Positions 16,029-23,894 of a DNA stretch of 64,000 nt are shown piece after piece. Under the pieces are notes generated by a model. The model saw only the letters and a program-made list of their open reading frames with translations. It was not told where the DNA came from and did not search any database. This stretch comes from Alkalibacter saccharofermentans DSM 14828 (lineage in GTDB: Bacteria; Bacillota; Clostridia; Eubacteriales; Alkalibacteraceae), in NCBI RefSeq assembly GCF_900128885.1, contig NZ_FQTU01000007.1, positions 75,618 to 139,617 of the forward strand, written 5' to 3'. The position numbers were made by a program, and so were the translations under genes. How positions within the stretch are numbered: the stretch's first letter is position 1; every line of letters starts with the position of its first letter.

Positions 16029-16856
16029 ATGATTATAAGGGTATTATCTGAAAATACATGTGGCCAAGATTTATTAAAAGCTGAACACGGTCTTAGCCTG
16101 CACATTCAAACAGGTGAAAAAAAAATCATTTTTGATATGGGGCAAGGACCTTGCTTTATAAAAAATGCAAAAGCAATAGGGGTAGATTTGACAGAAGTTG
16201 ATATAGGATTCATATCTCATGGGCACTATGATCATGGAGGAGGATTAAGAGCATTTTTATCTGTAAATCAAAAGGCAAAAGTCTTTATCAATAAAAAATC
16301 TTTTGATGAACATTACTCTTTGAGAAACAACAAGAATATAATTTACATTGGAATAGATGAAAAGCTCCTGGCAAACAATCGGATCATGTGCATAAATGGT
16401 GATTATAAAGTTGATGATAATTTGGAAATAATATCTAAGGTAGATGTAAAAGATGAGTTTTGGCCTGCAGTGAACAACAATCTTTATAAATCGGTGAGTG
16501 GTGAAATGACAAATGACGACTTTGATCACGAGCAAAACTTGGTAATTAATAATAACGGGAAATCATATCTGTTTTGCGGTTGTGCTCATAAAGGGATTGT
16601 AAATATTACAGAAGAATTTTATGCAAGAAATAAAAGCTATCCTGATTATATTATAGGAGGATTTCATTTTGACAGCAAATCTAACGAAAACAAGCTTGAT
16701 GATAATATGATTATGGAAATAGGACGATATCTATTAAGCACTCAGGCTACGTGCCTAACCGGACATTGTACCGGCAGATCAGGGTTTAAAATATTAAGAA
16801 GAATTATGAAGGAAAAAATCAAATATATGGCTGTTGGAACACAATGGAACATATAA
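16029..16856 (+). CDS. metallo-beta-lactamase-fold hydrolase
   Basis: 275 residues. The metal motif SHGHYDHGGG (H-x-H-x-D-H) lies near residue 62 and further histidines are in CAHKG and GGFHFD. The closest shape is the subfamily annotated as dihydropteridine/RFA-P synthase-like hydrolases that occur next to Mrp-type genes. The substrate is unknown. The ATG follows AGCTAGGTG. It sits inside the operon between ATPase genes. Confidence 0.8.
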   Translation: MIIRVLSENTCGQDLLKAEHGLSLHIQTGEKKIIFDMGQGPCFIKNAKAIGVDLTEVDIGFISHGHYDHGGGLRAFLSVNQKAKVFINKKSFDEHYSLRNNKNIIYIGIDEKLLANNRIMCINGDYKVDDNLEIISKVDVKDEFWPAVNNNLYKSVSGEMTNDDFDHEQNLVINNNGKSYLFCGCAHKGIVNITEEFYARNKSYPDYIIGGFHFDSKSNENKLDDNMIMEIGRYLLSTQATCLTGHCTGRSGFKILRRIMKEKIKYMAVGTQWNI

Positions 16857-16881
16857 ATAATACAAACAAGGAGAGAAAAAT

Positions 16882-18048
16882 ATGAATCAAACTGACAAAC
16901 AAGTCGACTTTTCAGAAAAGCTTCATCCACAAAGCAATGTTAAAAAAGTTATAGGCGTGGTAAGCGGAAAGGGCGGCGTAGGAAAATCTTTGGTTACATC
17001 ACTTCTTGCTGTGACCATGCAAAGGAGACAGCACAGGGTAGCTATATTGGATGCGGACATAACGGGTCCTTCTATACCCAAGGCTTTTGGCCTTACTGAA
17101 AAAGCATCTGCTACAGAGCTTGGGCTCCTTCCTGTAAAGAGCAAAACAGGTATAGATATAATGTCTATAAATCTTCTCTTAGAAAATGATACCGACCCTG
17201 TTGTCTGGAGAGGACCTATAATTGCAGGGACGGTTAAGCAGTTTTGGAGCGAGGTGATATGGTCTGATATTGATTATATGTTCGTAGACATGCCTCCTGG
17301 AACAGGAGATGTACCCCTTACAGTGTTTCAGTCATTGCCTGTTGACGGAATTATAGTAGTAGCTTCTCCACAGGAATTGGTATCTATGATAGTTGCAAAA
17401 GCCGTAAATATGGCAAAAATGATGGAAATTCCTGTGCTAGGGCTGGTTGAAAACATGTCATATTTTGCATGCCCTAACTGTGAAGAAAAATACCCTATAT
17501 TTGGAGAGAGCCGAATCGATGAAACTGCAAAGGAATACGGACTTGATGTGATAGCAAAGATACCGGTAGATCCAAGGCTTGCCAGCGTTTGCGACAGAGG
17601 AATGGTGGAACTTTTCATAGGAGATTGGTTTGACAGCTTCGGCGAAAAACTTGATGGGAACGAAAATCTTGAAGAGGAAGTAGAGGAAAGCAAAATGAAA
17701 ATTGCAGTTGCAAGTGAAAACAATCAAGTAACCCAGCACTTTGGTCACTGTGAAAGCTTTATGGTATATGATGTAGAAGGATCAAAAATAGTAAAGTCTG
17801 AAACTATAGCCAACCCGGGACACAGACCGGGCTTTTTACCGAACTTTTTATATGACATGGGAGTAAACGTGATAATATCAGGCGGCATGGGCGGCGGAGC
17901 TATCGATATATTCAATGAAAAGGGAATCCAGGTAGTTACCGGAGCTAAGGGAGAATCGCAAAAGGTTGCAGAAGATTTTATAGGCGGCAATCTCCTATAT
18001 ACCGGCTCTGTTTGCAGGGATCACCACCATGAAAGCAGTTGCCACTAA
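16882..18048 (+). CDS. Mrp/NBP35 ATPase fused to a NifX-like domain
   Basis: 388 residues, two domains. Residues 20-255 are an Mrp/ApbC Fe-S carrier ATPase: GKGGVGKS, DADITGPSIP, MPPGTGD, and the bridging-cluster C-x2-C in FACPNCEEK. Residues 273-385 are a NifX-like cofactor domain starting MKIAVASENNQVTQHFGHC. The tail is His/Cys-rich (DHHHESSCH), a possible metal site. The fusion joins activities encoded separately upstream and supports a shared role in carrying Fe-S or other metal clusters. A GGAGAG ribosome site precedes it. Confidence 0.9.
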   Translation: MNQTDKQVDFSEKLHPQSNVKKVIGVVSGKGGVGKSLVTSLLAVTMQRRQHRVAILDADITGPSIPKAFGLTEKASATELGLLPVKSKTGIDIMSINLLLENDTDPVVWRGPIIAGTVKQFWSEVIWSDIDYMFVDMPPGTGDVPLTVFQSLPVDGIIVVASPQELVSMIVAKAVNMAKMMEIPVLGLVENMSYFACPNCEEKYPIFGESRIDETAKEYGLDVIAKIPVDPRLASVCDRGMVELFIGDWFDSFGEKLDGNENLEEEVEESKMKIAVASENNQVTQHFGHCESFMVYDVEGSKIVKSETIANPGHRPGFLPNFLYDMGVNVIISGGMGGGAIDIFNEKGIQVVTGAKGESQKVAEDFIGGNLLYTGSVCRDHHHESSCH

Positions 18049-18061
18049 GAATCAAAAATAG

Positions 18062-18091
18062 CTCAGCAGGCATGATGTGCCTGCTGAGTTT
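18062..18091. terminator. intrinsic terminator, probably bidirectional
   Basis: Perfect 11-bp stem CTCAGCAGGCA/TGCCTGCTGAG with a 5-base loop, TTTAATTATTT on one side and TATTTTTG on the other strand. Between convergent genes. Confidence 0.8.
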
Positions 18092-18093
18092 AA

Positions 18094-18552
18094 TTATTTG
18101 TTTCTATTTGCTCCAAAGCCGTTTCCGTTTCCTGTTTTTACTTGTTCCCCGTTTCCGTTACCTCGACCAAAACCCATTCCTTTAGCTTCTCCAACACATG
18201 CACCTTGGGCCGTTCCGTCGCAGTTTTCCTGGTTTTGAGCCATTCGCTCATAGATTGCATCTGCCTGTTCCTGGGTCATCCGTTCTTCTTGTACTCTTTC
18301 CTGTAATACTTCTTTTTTGTTTTCAAGCATTCTTTCTTTAAATTGCTCCTGGACGCCTTCTTCAATTGCCAAAGCTCCATAAGTTTCACCCTCCTGCCTT
18401 TGTTCGTAAATGGCTTCTGCAGATTTTCCGGTAAGCTCGGCGAGTATTTCAGCTGGAGAACCTGTGCTTGCTGCATAAGCAGCTCCTGAACCGCCTATGA
18501 TTGCCAGTATAGTGCCTGCCATGATAATTTTTTTTGTTTTGTTGATTTTCAT
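18094..18552 (-). CDS. small secreted protein, DUF2680-like
   Basis: 152 residues. Signal peptide with lysine start and a hydrophobic core ending near AAYAAS (residues 22-29). The mature part is Glu/Gln-rich, helical (EILAELTGKSAEAIYEQRQEGETYG matches DUF2680 in style: alternate short blocks such as AIYEQRQEG and AIYERMAQ). The tail is Gly/Asn-rich (GNGNGFGANRNK). Role unknown; probably a cell-surface or extracytoplasmic stress protein. GGAGGTAG precedes the ATG. Confidence 0.72.
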   Translation of the reverse strand: MKINKTKKIIMAGTILAIIGGSGAAYAASTGSPAEILAELTGKSAEAIYEQRQEGETYGALAIEEGVQEQFKERMLENKKEVLQERVQEERMTQEQADAIYERMAQNQENCDGTAQGACVGEAKGMGFGRGNGNGEQVKTGNGNGFGANRNK

Positions 18553-18606
18553 TTTTGCTACCTCCTGTGTTATATTGTTTCTATGATATGAGTATAGTAC
18601 ATCTAT

Positions 18607-18624
18607 GTGTCACCTGTGTGACAG
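18607..18624. promoter_or_regulatory. inverted repeat before the MOSC gene
   Basis: TGTCAC (18608-18613), 4 bases, GTGACA (18618-18623). It lies in the 5' leader of the MOSC gene and resembles the dyad at 9676. Function unknown. Confidence 0.4.
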
Positions 18625-18637
18625 AAGGGAGATTAAA

Positions 18638-19069
18638 ATGGGAAAGGTTCATAAATTGCAATTAAAGCTTACAAGAGGGGAAGAGCCTTCGCAAGTAGAG
18701 GAGTTGAACTTAATTGCAGGGGAAGGTATCAAAGGAGATGCTTTTTCGGGAGATGATGAAAATAGGCAGCTGACATTGATGGATTATCAGGCAAGAGCTG
18801 AAAATCAAGACAAGGCAGATGGATTCTGCCTGGCCCGTTTTACGGAAAATATATCTCTACAGGACTTGGAGGTTTCAGAACTAGAGGTTGGCGACAAGCT
18901 CCTAATAGGAGGCACGCAGCTGGAAATAACAATAGCGGGTAAGAAATGCTACCCGGAATGTCCAGTATATAAAAGGGAAGGCAATTGCGGGCTTTGGAAA
19001 AAAGCCGCTTTTGCAAAAGTGACTAAAAGCGGCTGGATTAAAGTTGGAGATCAGGCCTTAAAAAGGTAA
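18638..19069 (+). CDS. MOSC-domain protein
   Basis: 143 residues, one MOSC domain, a beta-barrel fold found in molybdenum-cofactor sulfurase C-termini and predicted to move sulfur to metal sites. Visible: GIKGDAFSG, RQLTLMDY, RFTENISL and the key CYPECPVYKREGNCGLW with a conserved cysteine, then FAKVTKSG. Start at 18638 follows AAGGGAG; the ATG at 18605 lies before the ribosome site and within an inverted repeat. It stands alone before the heat-shock gene. Confidence 0.82.
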   Translation: MGKVHKLQLKLTRGEEPSQVEELNLIAGEGIKGDAFSGDDENRQLTLMDYQARAENQDKADGFCLARFTENISLQDLEVSELEVGDKLLIGGTQLEITIAGKKCYPECPVYKREGNCGLWKKAAFAKVTKSGWIKVGDQALKR

Positions 19070-19118
19070 ATGACATGTGTTTAAAATAATCCAAAGTGGA
19101 TATATAAAGAGTAGGACC

Positions 19119-19145
19119 TTAGCACTCTGGTAGCGCGAGTGCTAA
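19119..19145 (+). promoter_or_regulatory. CIRCE operator (HrcA site)
   Basis: TTAGCACTC, 9 bases, GAGTGCTAA: an exact CIRCE element, 24 bases before the hsp20 start. HrcA would repress this gene and release it on heat shock. Confidence 0.96.
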
Positions 19146-19169
19146 AAAATAAGAAAGGAGTTGTTGATC

Positions 19170-19616
19170 ATGGCAGGATTAGTACCGTTCAATAGGAAAG
19201 ACACTGGTTTATTCGATACCGGCTTCGGGGACGTCTACAACATGCTTGACGACTTTTTTACCGACAATTGGTTGCCGTCAAGAAACTTGGCCAGAGACTC
19301 ATTTAAAGTAGATGTACAGGAAAACGACACGGAATATGTCATCGAGGCTGACCTTCCGGGAATAAAAAAAGAAGAAATAAGCTTGTCTTTCGATCATGGA
19401 AGACTGGAGATAGCAGTCAAAAAGGAAGAAAAATTCGATGAAGAGAAGAAAAACTACATCCACAAGGAAAGACGCATAACTTCGATGTGCAGAAATCTCT
19501 ACCTGGCAGATGCAAGCGGAGATGAGATCAAGGCAAAGCTTGAAGAGGGAGTGCTTAAAATCAACGTAGCTAAAAAGGCTCAGAAATCAGAAGATAAAAA
19601 AATTGAAATCGAATGA
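19170..19616 (+). CDS. small heat-shock protein, Hsp20/alpha-crystallin family
   Basis: 148-residue holdase chaperone that binds unfolding proteins. The alpha-crystallin domain (about residues 43-140) begins FKVDVQENDTEYVIEADLPG in parts and ends with the A-x-x-x-N-G-V-L-like LEEGVLKINV. ATG 19170 is preceded by AAAGGAG at nine bases; a TTG at 19161 is too close to that site. The CIRCE element directly upstream gives HrcA control. Confidence 0.93.
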   Translation: MAGLVPFNRKDTGLFDTGFGDVYNMLDDFFTDNWLPSRNLARDSFKVDVQENDTEYVIEADLPGIKKEEISLSFDHGRLEIAVKKEEKFDEEKKNYIHKERRITSMCRNLYLADASGDEIKAKLEEGVLKINVAKKAQKSEDKKIEIE

Positions 19617-19618
19617 AG

Positions 19619-19651
19619 AAGTCCCGCCTAGTTTAAAAGGCGGGACTTTAA
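19619..19651. terminator. intrinsic terminator of hsp20
   Basis: Perfect 11-bp stem AAGTCCCGCCT/AGGCGGGACTT (19619-19629/19638-19648) then TTTA. Its T run is short. Lies between convergent genes. Confidence 0.75.
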
Positions 19652-19656
19652 AGTTA

Positions 19657-20022
19657 CTATAAGTTTTGTGCGAACTGTATCATCACGCCATCAGGATCGG
19701 TTATGTAAAAGAACTCGATATTTGGATTGGGCTTAAAAGGTCCGCTGTGTACACCGATACCCTTTGACTTGATTTCATCAATTTTCTTCCCAATATCTGC
19801 AACCGAAAATCCCATGGAGATATCCCTGGTGTAAGAAGGGGGATCATTCCTCTGAGCATCAAATATAAGCTCAACCTCTGTTCCACCGTCTCCTAAAAAA
19901 GCAATTTCTCTTCCCGGTCCTGCGGGGAATCTTCGGTTTACCGTAAGTCCCACGATGTCGGTGTAAAATTCGATGGATTTTTCCAAATCTGCAACCTTAA
20001 TAGTCGTCCATAAGAAGCTCAT
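19657..20022 (-). CDS. VOC-family (glyoxalase/dioxygenase-fold) protein
   Basis: 121 residues with paired beta-alpha-beta-beta-beta modules: KVADLEKSIEFYTDIVGL at the N-terminus and FFYITDPDGVMIQFAQ at the C-terminus, where the glutamate ligand of glyoxalase I is replaced by FAQ/Q context, so true glyoxalase activity is uncertain. It starts one base inside the end of the thioesterase gene, thus is coupled to it. Confidence 0.82.
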   Translation of the reverse strand: MSFLWTTIKVADLEKSIEFYTDIVGLTVNRRFPAGPGREIAFLGDGGTEVELIFDAQRNDPPSYTRDISMGFSVADIGKKIDEIKSKGIGVHSGPFKPNPNIEFFYITDPDGVMIQFAQNL

Positions 20023-20450
20023 TAATCTTTCCTCCTTTTAATTTCATCTTCAAATATATCGTATATTTCCGGGTTAGTCCTCTTCAATCTGAGTGGCTTC
20101 ATGTTTTTATCCACAAATGCATGACGGCTTTTTCCAAAGGCATGGAGATGACCCTCCAGGCTAGTCACATTGTATTCCATAGAAATCCTGACGCCGCTGA
20201 AAGACTCTATATTGCATGAAATCAGCACAGTATCACCAAACCTGACAGGCGTTTTAAAGTCACACTCAACGCCTAAAACGGGTATCATTACACCAGTTGA
20301 TTCTAATCGGTCATAGGGCAAAGACAGCTCATCCAACATGTATACCCTGGCTTCTTCAAACCACCTTATGTAATTTGAATGGTGAACTATTCCCATTTGG
20401 TCGGTTTCATAGTAGTGGACAGAGCGTTTGTACTGGTGAATATTACTCAT
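20022..20450 (-). CDS. hotdog-fold acyl-CoA thioesterase (YbgC/FadM type)
   Basis: 142 residues. The motif YYETDQMGIVHHSNYIRWFEEAR in its key part (DQMGIVHHSNY, Asp catalytic) marks 4-hydroxybenzoyl-CoA thioesterase-like enzymes that hydrolyse acyl-CoAs. Overlaps the upstream PP-loop gene by 8 bases and the downstream VOC gene by one, so this is a tight four-gene operon on the minus strand. Confidence 0.88.
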   Translation of the reverse strand: MSNIHQYKRSVHYYETDQMGIVHHSNYIRWFEEARVYMLDELSLPYDRLESTGVMIPVLGVECDFKTPVRFGDTVLISCNIESFSGVRISMEYNVTSLEGHLHAFGKSRHAFVDKNMKPLRLKRTNPEIYDIFEDEIKRRKD

Positions 20451-21291
20451 TGTGATCTACCTTGTCAGCATCGTAGTCTTCCAAAAAACTATGGCGCTGA
20501 CCCTTTTTTCGGTATTCTATGACAGTATCCAAGTTTACGTTGTGCATGCTTGTAAATATATTCATGTCCACTCCCGGGGTGTCTCTTTTTAATTTTTTTA
20601 TAAGTGCTTTCATTTCCTGACGCTTCGAACCGATTCCGTCATCCCCCAGGACGCATTTTTCTGTCAATCTGCAGGCGCATCGTATAAATTCCAGCTCATT
20701 GTATCTTTTCCACGCCAATATGTCATCTTCTCGAACCATGTACATGGGCCTGATAAGCTCCATGTCTTCAAAGTTGCTGCTTTTTAGCTTGGGCATCATC
20801 GTCTTTATCTCCGCGCTATAGAGCATGCTCATAAGGGTTGTTTCGATGACGTCGTCAAAATGATGGCCCAAGGCGATTTTGTTGCAGCCCAGTTCTTTCG
20901 CCTTAGAGTATAGGGCGCCTCTTCTCATCTTTGCGCACAGATAGCAAGGGGACTGCTCTGTTCCTGCCACGATGTCGTAAATGCTGGATTCAAAGACAGT
21001 GATAGGAACCTTTAAAAGGTTGGCGTTGCTTTCGATAACTTGACGGTTTCTGTTATTGTATCCGGGATCCATTACCAAAAAAACAAGGTCGAAGCTGAAT
21101 TTCCCGTGTTTTTGCAACAGCTGCATGGCCTTTGCCATAAGCATAGAGTCCTTGCCCCCGGAAATGCAGACAGCTATTTTGTCACCTTCATTTACCAAGT
21201 CGTATCTGATTACAGACTTAATAAACCTGTTCCATATTTCTTTTCTATATTTTTTGATTATGCTTCTTTCTATCAGTTGATGTTTTTCCAT
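20443..21291 (-). CDS. PP-loop ATPase, TtcA-like tRNA thiolation protein
   Basis: 282 residues. The pyrophosphatase loop SGGKDS is at residues 44-49. Cysteines CYLC near residue 117 and CRLTEKC near 207 would hold an Fe-S cluster, as in TtcA, which makes 2-thiocytidine at tRNA position 32. The adjacent cysteine desulfurase could supply the sulfur. TtcA proper versus related clostridial PP-loop proteins cannot be settled by eye. Confidence 0.85.
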   Translation of the reverse strand: MEKHQLIERSIIKKYRKEIWNRFIKSVIRYDLVNEGDKIAVCISGGKDSMLMAKAMQLLQKHGKFSFDLVFLVMDPGYNNRNRQVIESNANLLKVPITVFESSIYDIVAGTEQSPCYLCAKMRRGALYSKAKELGCNKIALGHHFDDVIETTLMSMLYSAEIKTMMPKLKSSNFEDMELIRPMYMVREDDILAWKRYNELEFIRCACRLTEKCVLGDDGIGSKRQEMKALIKKLKRDTPGVDMNIFTSMHNVNLDTVIEYRKKGQRHSFLEDYDADKVDHNE

Positions 21292-21299
21292 GATTACCT

Positions 21300-22418
21300 C
21301 TATTTAAAACTGTCAATGCAGCTTTTAAATTCCTTTTTAAATATTTTCATCTCATCCGATGTGGTCAAATGGCTTAAGCTGATCCTTAGAGCGCTTAGAG
21401 CCCTTTTTTTATCCCTGGTAATGGAGTAGACAGAGCGAGATGGGGTGTTAGGTGCGGAGCATGCCGACTTTGCGGACAGATATATCTCTTTTTCGCTTAA
21501 ATAATCGGCGATGGCCTCTCCCTTTACTCCTTCGACGCTTATGCTGAGAATATTGGGTATGGAGTAGTATGTGGAGTTTATTTTTATGTTTTTAAATTGA
21601 CTGAAATATTTTTTCAAGTCTCGGTTTAAAAAGAGTATTTTCCTTTGTCGCTCTTCCAGTTTGTCAATACTAGTGACGAGGGCTTGCTCCAGCGAGATTA
21701 TCAGGGGAGCTGAAGGCGTCCCGCTTCTATATGGAGAAAGGCTAAGACCACCCTTTATTTGGGGCTCCAGTGATATGCTTTTATTTTTTATGAGAGCGCC
21801 GCATCCGTTTATGCCGTAGAACTTGTGTGCAGAAAATGTTATCAAATCAGCTGCTTTCAAACGTAGGTGGGCTTTTCCTATTCCCTGTGTTACATCCACG
21901 TGAAGGATGCAGTTTGGATATTTTTTTATTTCCCGGGCAATAGCATCAATATCTTGCATTACCCCGGCCTCGCTATCTACAAGGCAGACTGAAACCAAAG
22001 AAGTCTCTTCTCTCATAAGTGAGCTCAGGGATTTCAAATCCACTCGGCCATATTCGTCCACATCCACAAAATCAAGGTCATAGCCTCTATTCTTTAAGGA
22101 CATTATGGGCCCGGTTACAGAGGAATGCTCCAAAAAAGTAGTGATTGCGTGCTTTCCTTTATGTGGATTTTGCTGTGCGTATCCTGTAATTGCCAAGTTG
22201 TTTGCTTCGCTGGCACCACTGGTGAATACTATCTCCCGATCTGACAGGTCAAGTAGGTTTAGTATTGTCTTTTCCGCCGTGCGTATCCTCTCAAATGCTA
22301 TTTTCCCTAGCAGATGAGATGTATTTGGGTTGGCAAAGTATTCATTTGTACTTTTGTTGAAGATTTCGAGCACGTCTGAATCAACAGGAGTAGTCGCTGC
22401 ATAATCCAAGTATATCAA
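21300..22418 (-). CDS. cysteine desulfurase (NifS/IscS class V aminotransferase)
   Basis: Takes sulfur from cysteine using PLP. 372 residues. N-terminal YLDYAATTP, PLP lysine in SAHKFYG near residue 198, active cysteine in SACSAPN near residue 318. The loop around the cysteine is of ordinary length. Shorter than IscS at the C-terminus. It is the first gene of the operon with the PP-loop protein eight bases downstream, pointing to tRNA thiolation. Confidence 0.93.
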   Translation of the reverse strand: MIYLDYAATTPVDSDVLEIFNKSTNEYFANPNTSHLLGKIAFERIRTAEKTILNLLDLSDREIVFTSGASEANNLAITGYAQQNPHKGKHAITTFLEHSSVTGPIMSLKNRGYDLDFVDVDEYGRVDLKSLSSLMREETSLVSVCLVDSEAGVMQDIDAIAREIKKYPNCILHVDVTQGIGKAHLRLKAADLITFSAHKFYGINGCGALIKNKSISLEPQIKGGLSLSPYRSGTPSAPLIISLEQALVTSIDKLEERQRKILFLNRDLKKYFSQFKNIKINSTYYSIPNILSISVEGVKGEAIADYLSEKEIYLSAKSACSAPNTPSRSVYSITRDKKRALSALRISLSHLTTSDEMKIFKKEFKSCIDSFK

Positions 22419-22588
22419 TGTTTTTCACCTCTCATATAAGCCGTAGTTTGCTGTTTCACTATACCAAATAGTTGGGGGAAATGCAATACACGGGTGTACG
22501 CAGATTGCTGTTTTCCTTTGAGAGAATAGTATGCGGCACGTGTCTTTATTTAATGAATTTGAATAAATATACATTCATGCAAATCCTA

Positions 22589-22617
22589 TTGACAATGCTA
22601 AAACCAAAGAATATAAT
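22589..22617 (+). promoter_or_regulatory. promoter of the sugar ABC operon
   Basis: TTGACA (22589-22594), 17-base spacer, TATAAT (22612-22617): perfect consensus, hence expected to need repression. Confidence 0.9.
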
Positions 22618-22624
22618 TATCTTG

Positions 22625-22638
22625 TGTGAACGTTTACA
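22625..22638. promoter_or_regulatory. cre-like / LacI-family operator at the transcription start
   Basis: TGTGAACGTTTACA: matches the CcpA cre consensus TGWAARCGYTWNCW at 13 of 14 positions and is nearly palindromic. Its position over the expected start implies repression by CcpA or a local LacI-type regulator. Confidence 0.75.
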
Positions 22639-22682
22639 TAAGTTTGCAACTAAAATATTTTTTCTTGGAAAGGGGAAAAATA

Positions 22683-23813
22683 ATGAAAAAGTATCGTAAG
22701 TTAATCGTTTTTGCAACTGTGTTGATGCTTCTTTTGGCTACTCTGACAGGATGCGGTACAGACGGGACTGACGATGACGGCAACGGTGGAGATGGCGCTA
22801 CAAGAATAGGTATAGTGCTTCCTACAAAAGACGAGCCTAGATGGGTTCAAGACGAGACTAGATTCAACGAAGCATTGGCTGATACAGACTATTCGGTAGA
22901 AATATTGTTTAGCCAAGGTTCATCAGCAAGCGAAAAGGCAAATGTAGAATCATTGCTGACAAAAGGAATAGATGTGCTGATCATCTGTCCACATGACGGC
23001 GATGCGGCAGCAGCGGCAGCAGAAGCGGCAGCGGCAGAGGGTGTAACGGTAATATCATACGACAGGCTCATAACAGGTACAGATGCTGTAGATTACTATG
23101 TGACATTTGACTCCATAGCGGTTGGAGCAGCCCAGGGGCAGTATTTGGTTGACAGCGCAGAAGGAGAGGGAAATCCTCTATACCTATATGCCGGAGCATC
23201 TTCCGACAACAATGCTTTTTTATTCTTTGAAGGCGCATGGAGCGTATTGCAGCCTAAAATAGCCGACGGAACATTCGTAATTAAAAATTCATCGGAAGCT
23301 GTGGCACTTCAAGACAAGGCCGAGCTTACTAGAGACGAAATGGGCAGGATTATCAGCCAGGTAACAACCAACTGGGATTTCAACGAAGCTAAAAATAAAG
23401 CAGAATCACATCTTACAGCAGCAGCGGCAGCAGACAAGGGAGATGTTTATATTCTGGCTCCTAACGACGGCACCGCAAGATCTATAGCAGATGTCTTTGC
23501 ATCTGACAATGATGTGACCAGCTACGTGGTAACAGGACAAGATGCTGAAAAGGCATCGGTACAATATATAATAGACGGAAAACAGTCCATGACCGTATTC
23601 AAGGATGTTAGGACTCTTGTCAAAGATTCCATAGAAATGGCGATTTCCGTTCTTGAAGGAAACACTCCTCAAACCACAGGTTCATACAATAACAACGTAA
23701 CAGATGTTCCTGCCAAGCAGACTGAGGTAATAGTCGTAGATCAGGACAATTTGAAAGCTGCCTTGATAGATTCGGGATATTATGAAGCATCTGAATTTAC
23801 AGGATTGGAATAA
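22683..23813 (+). CDS. sugar ABC transporter, substrate-binding lipoprotein
   Basis: Periplasmic-binding-fold family 1 protein, 376 residues, like ChvE/XylF (multiple monosaccharides). Lipobox LTGC with C24. Visible: IGIVLPTKDEPRW, NVESLLTKGIDVLIICPHDG, VISYDRLITG and YVVTGQDAE. A low-complexity alanine run (AAAAAEAAAAEG) covers residues 121-133. ATG 22683 follows GGAAAGGGG. Followed by a hairpin, then the ATPase and permease genes. Confidence 0.92.
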   Translation: MKKYRKLIVFATVLMLLLATLTGCGTDGTDDDGNGGDGATRIGIVLPTKDEPRWVQDETRFNEALADTDYSVEILFSQGSSASEKANVESLLTKGIDVLIICPHDGDAAAAAAEAAAAEGVTVISYDRLITGTDAVDYYVTFDSIAVGAAQGQYLVDSAEGEGNPLYLYAGASSDNNAFLFFEGAWSVLQPKIADGTFVIKNSSEAVALQDKAELTRDEMGRIISQVTTNWDFNEAKNKAESHLTAAAAADKGDVYILAPNDGTARSIADVFASDNDVTSYVVTGQDAEKASVQYIIDGKQSMTVFKDVRTLVKDSIEMAISVLEGNTPQTTGSYNNNVTDVPAKQTEVIVVDQDNLKAALIDSGYYEASEFTGLE

Positions 23814-23824
23814 GAAATGATTAA

Positions 23825-23855
23825 GAATAGTGAAAGTCTGAGGCTTTCACTATTC
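23825..23855 (+). other. hairpin between binding-protein and ATPase genes
   Basis: Perfect 12-bp stem GAATAGTGAAAG/CTTTCACTATTC, 7-base loop, with no T tract. Like 11547-11579 it probably protects the upstream mRNA rather than ending the operon. Confidence 0.7.
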
Positions 23856-23894
23856 TGCTATAAACATCCCATGGAATAGAGGTGAGTCACTGAC

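Noticed and set aside
13960..18048. Nitrogen fixation locus
   Set aside because: NifX-like domains occur, but no nifHDK, nifB or nifEN; such genes are common in non-fixing anaerobes.
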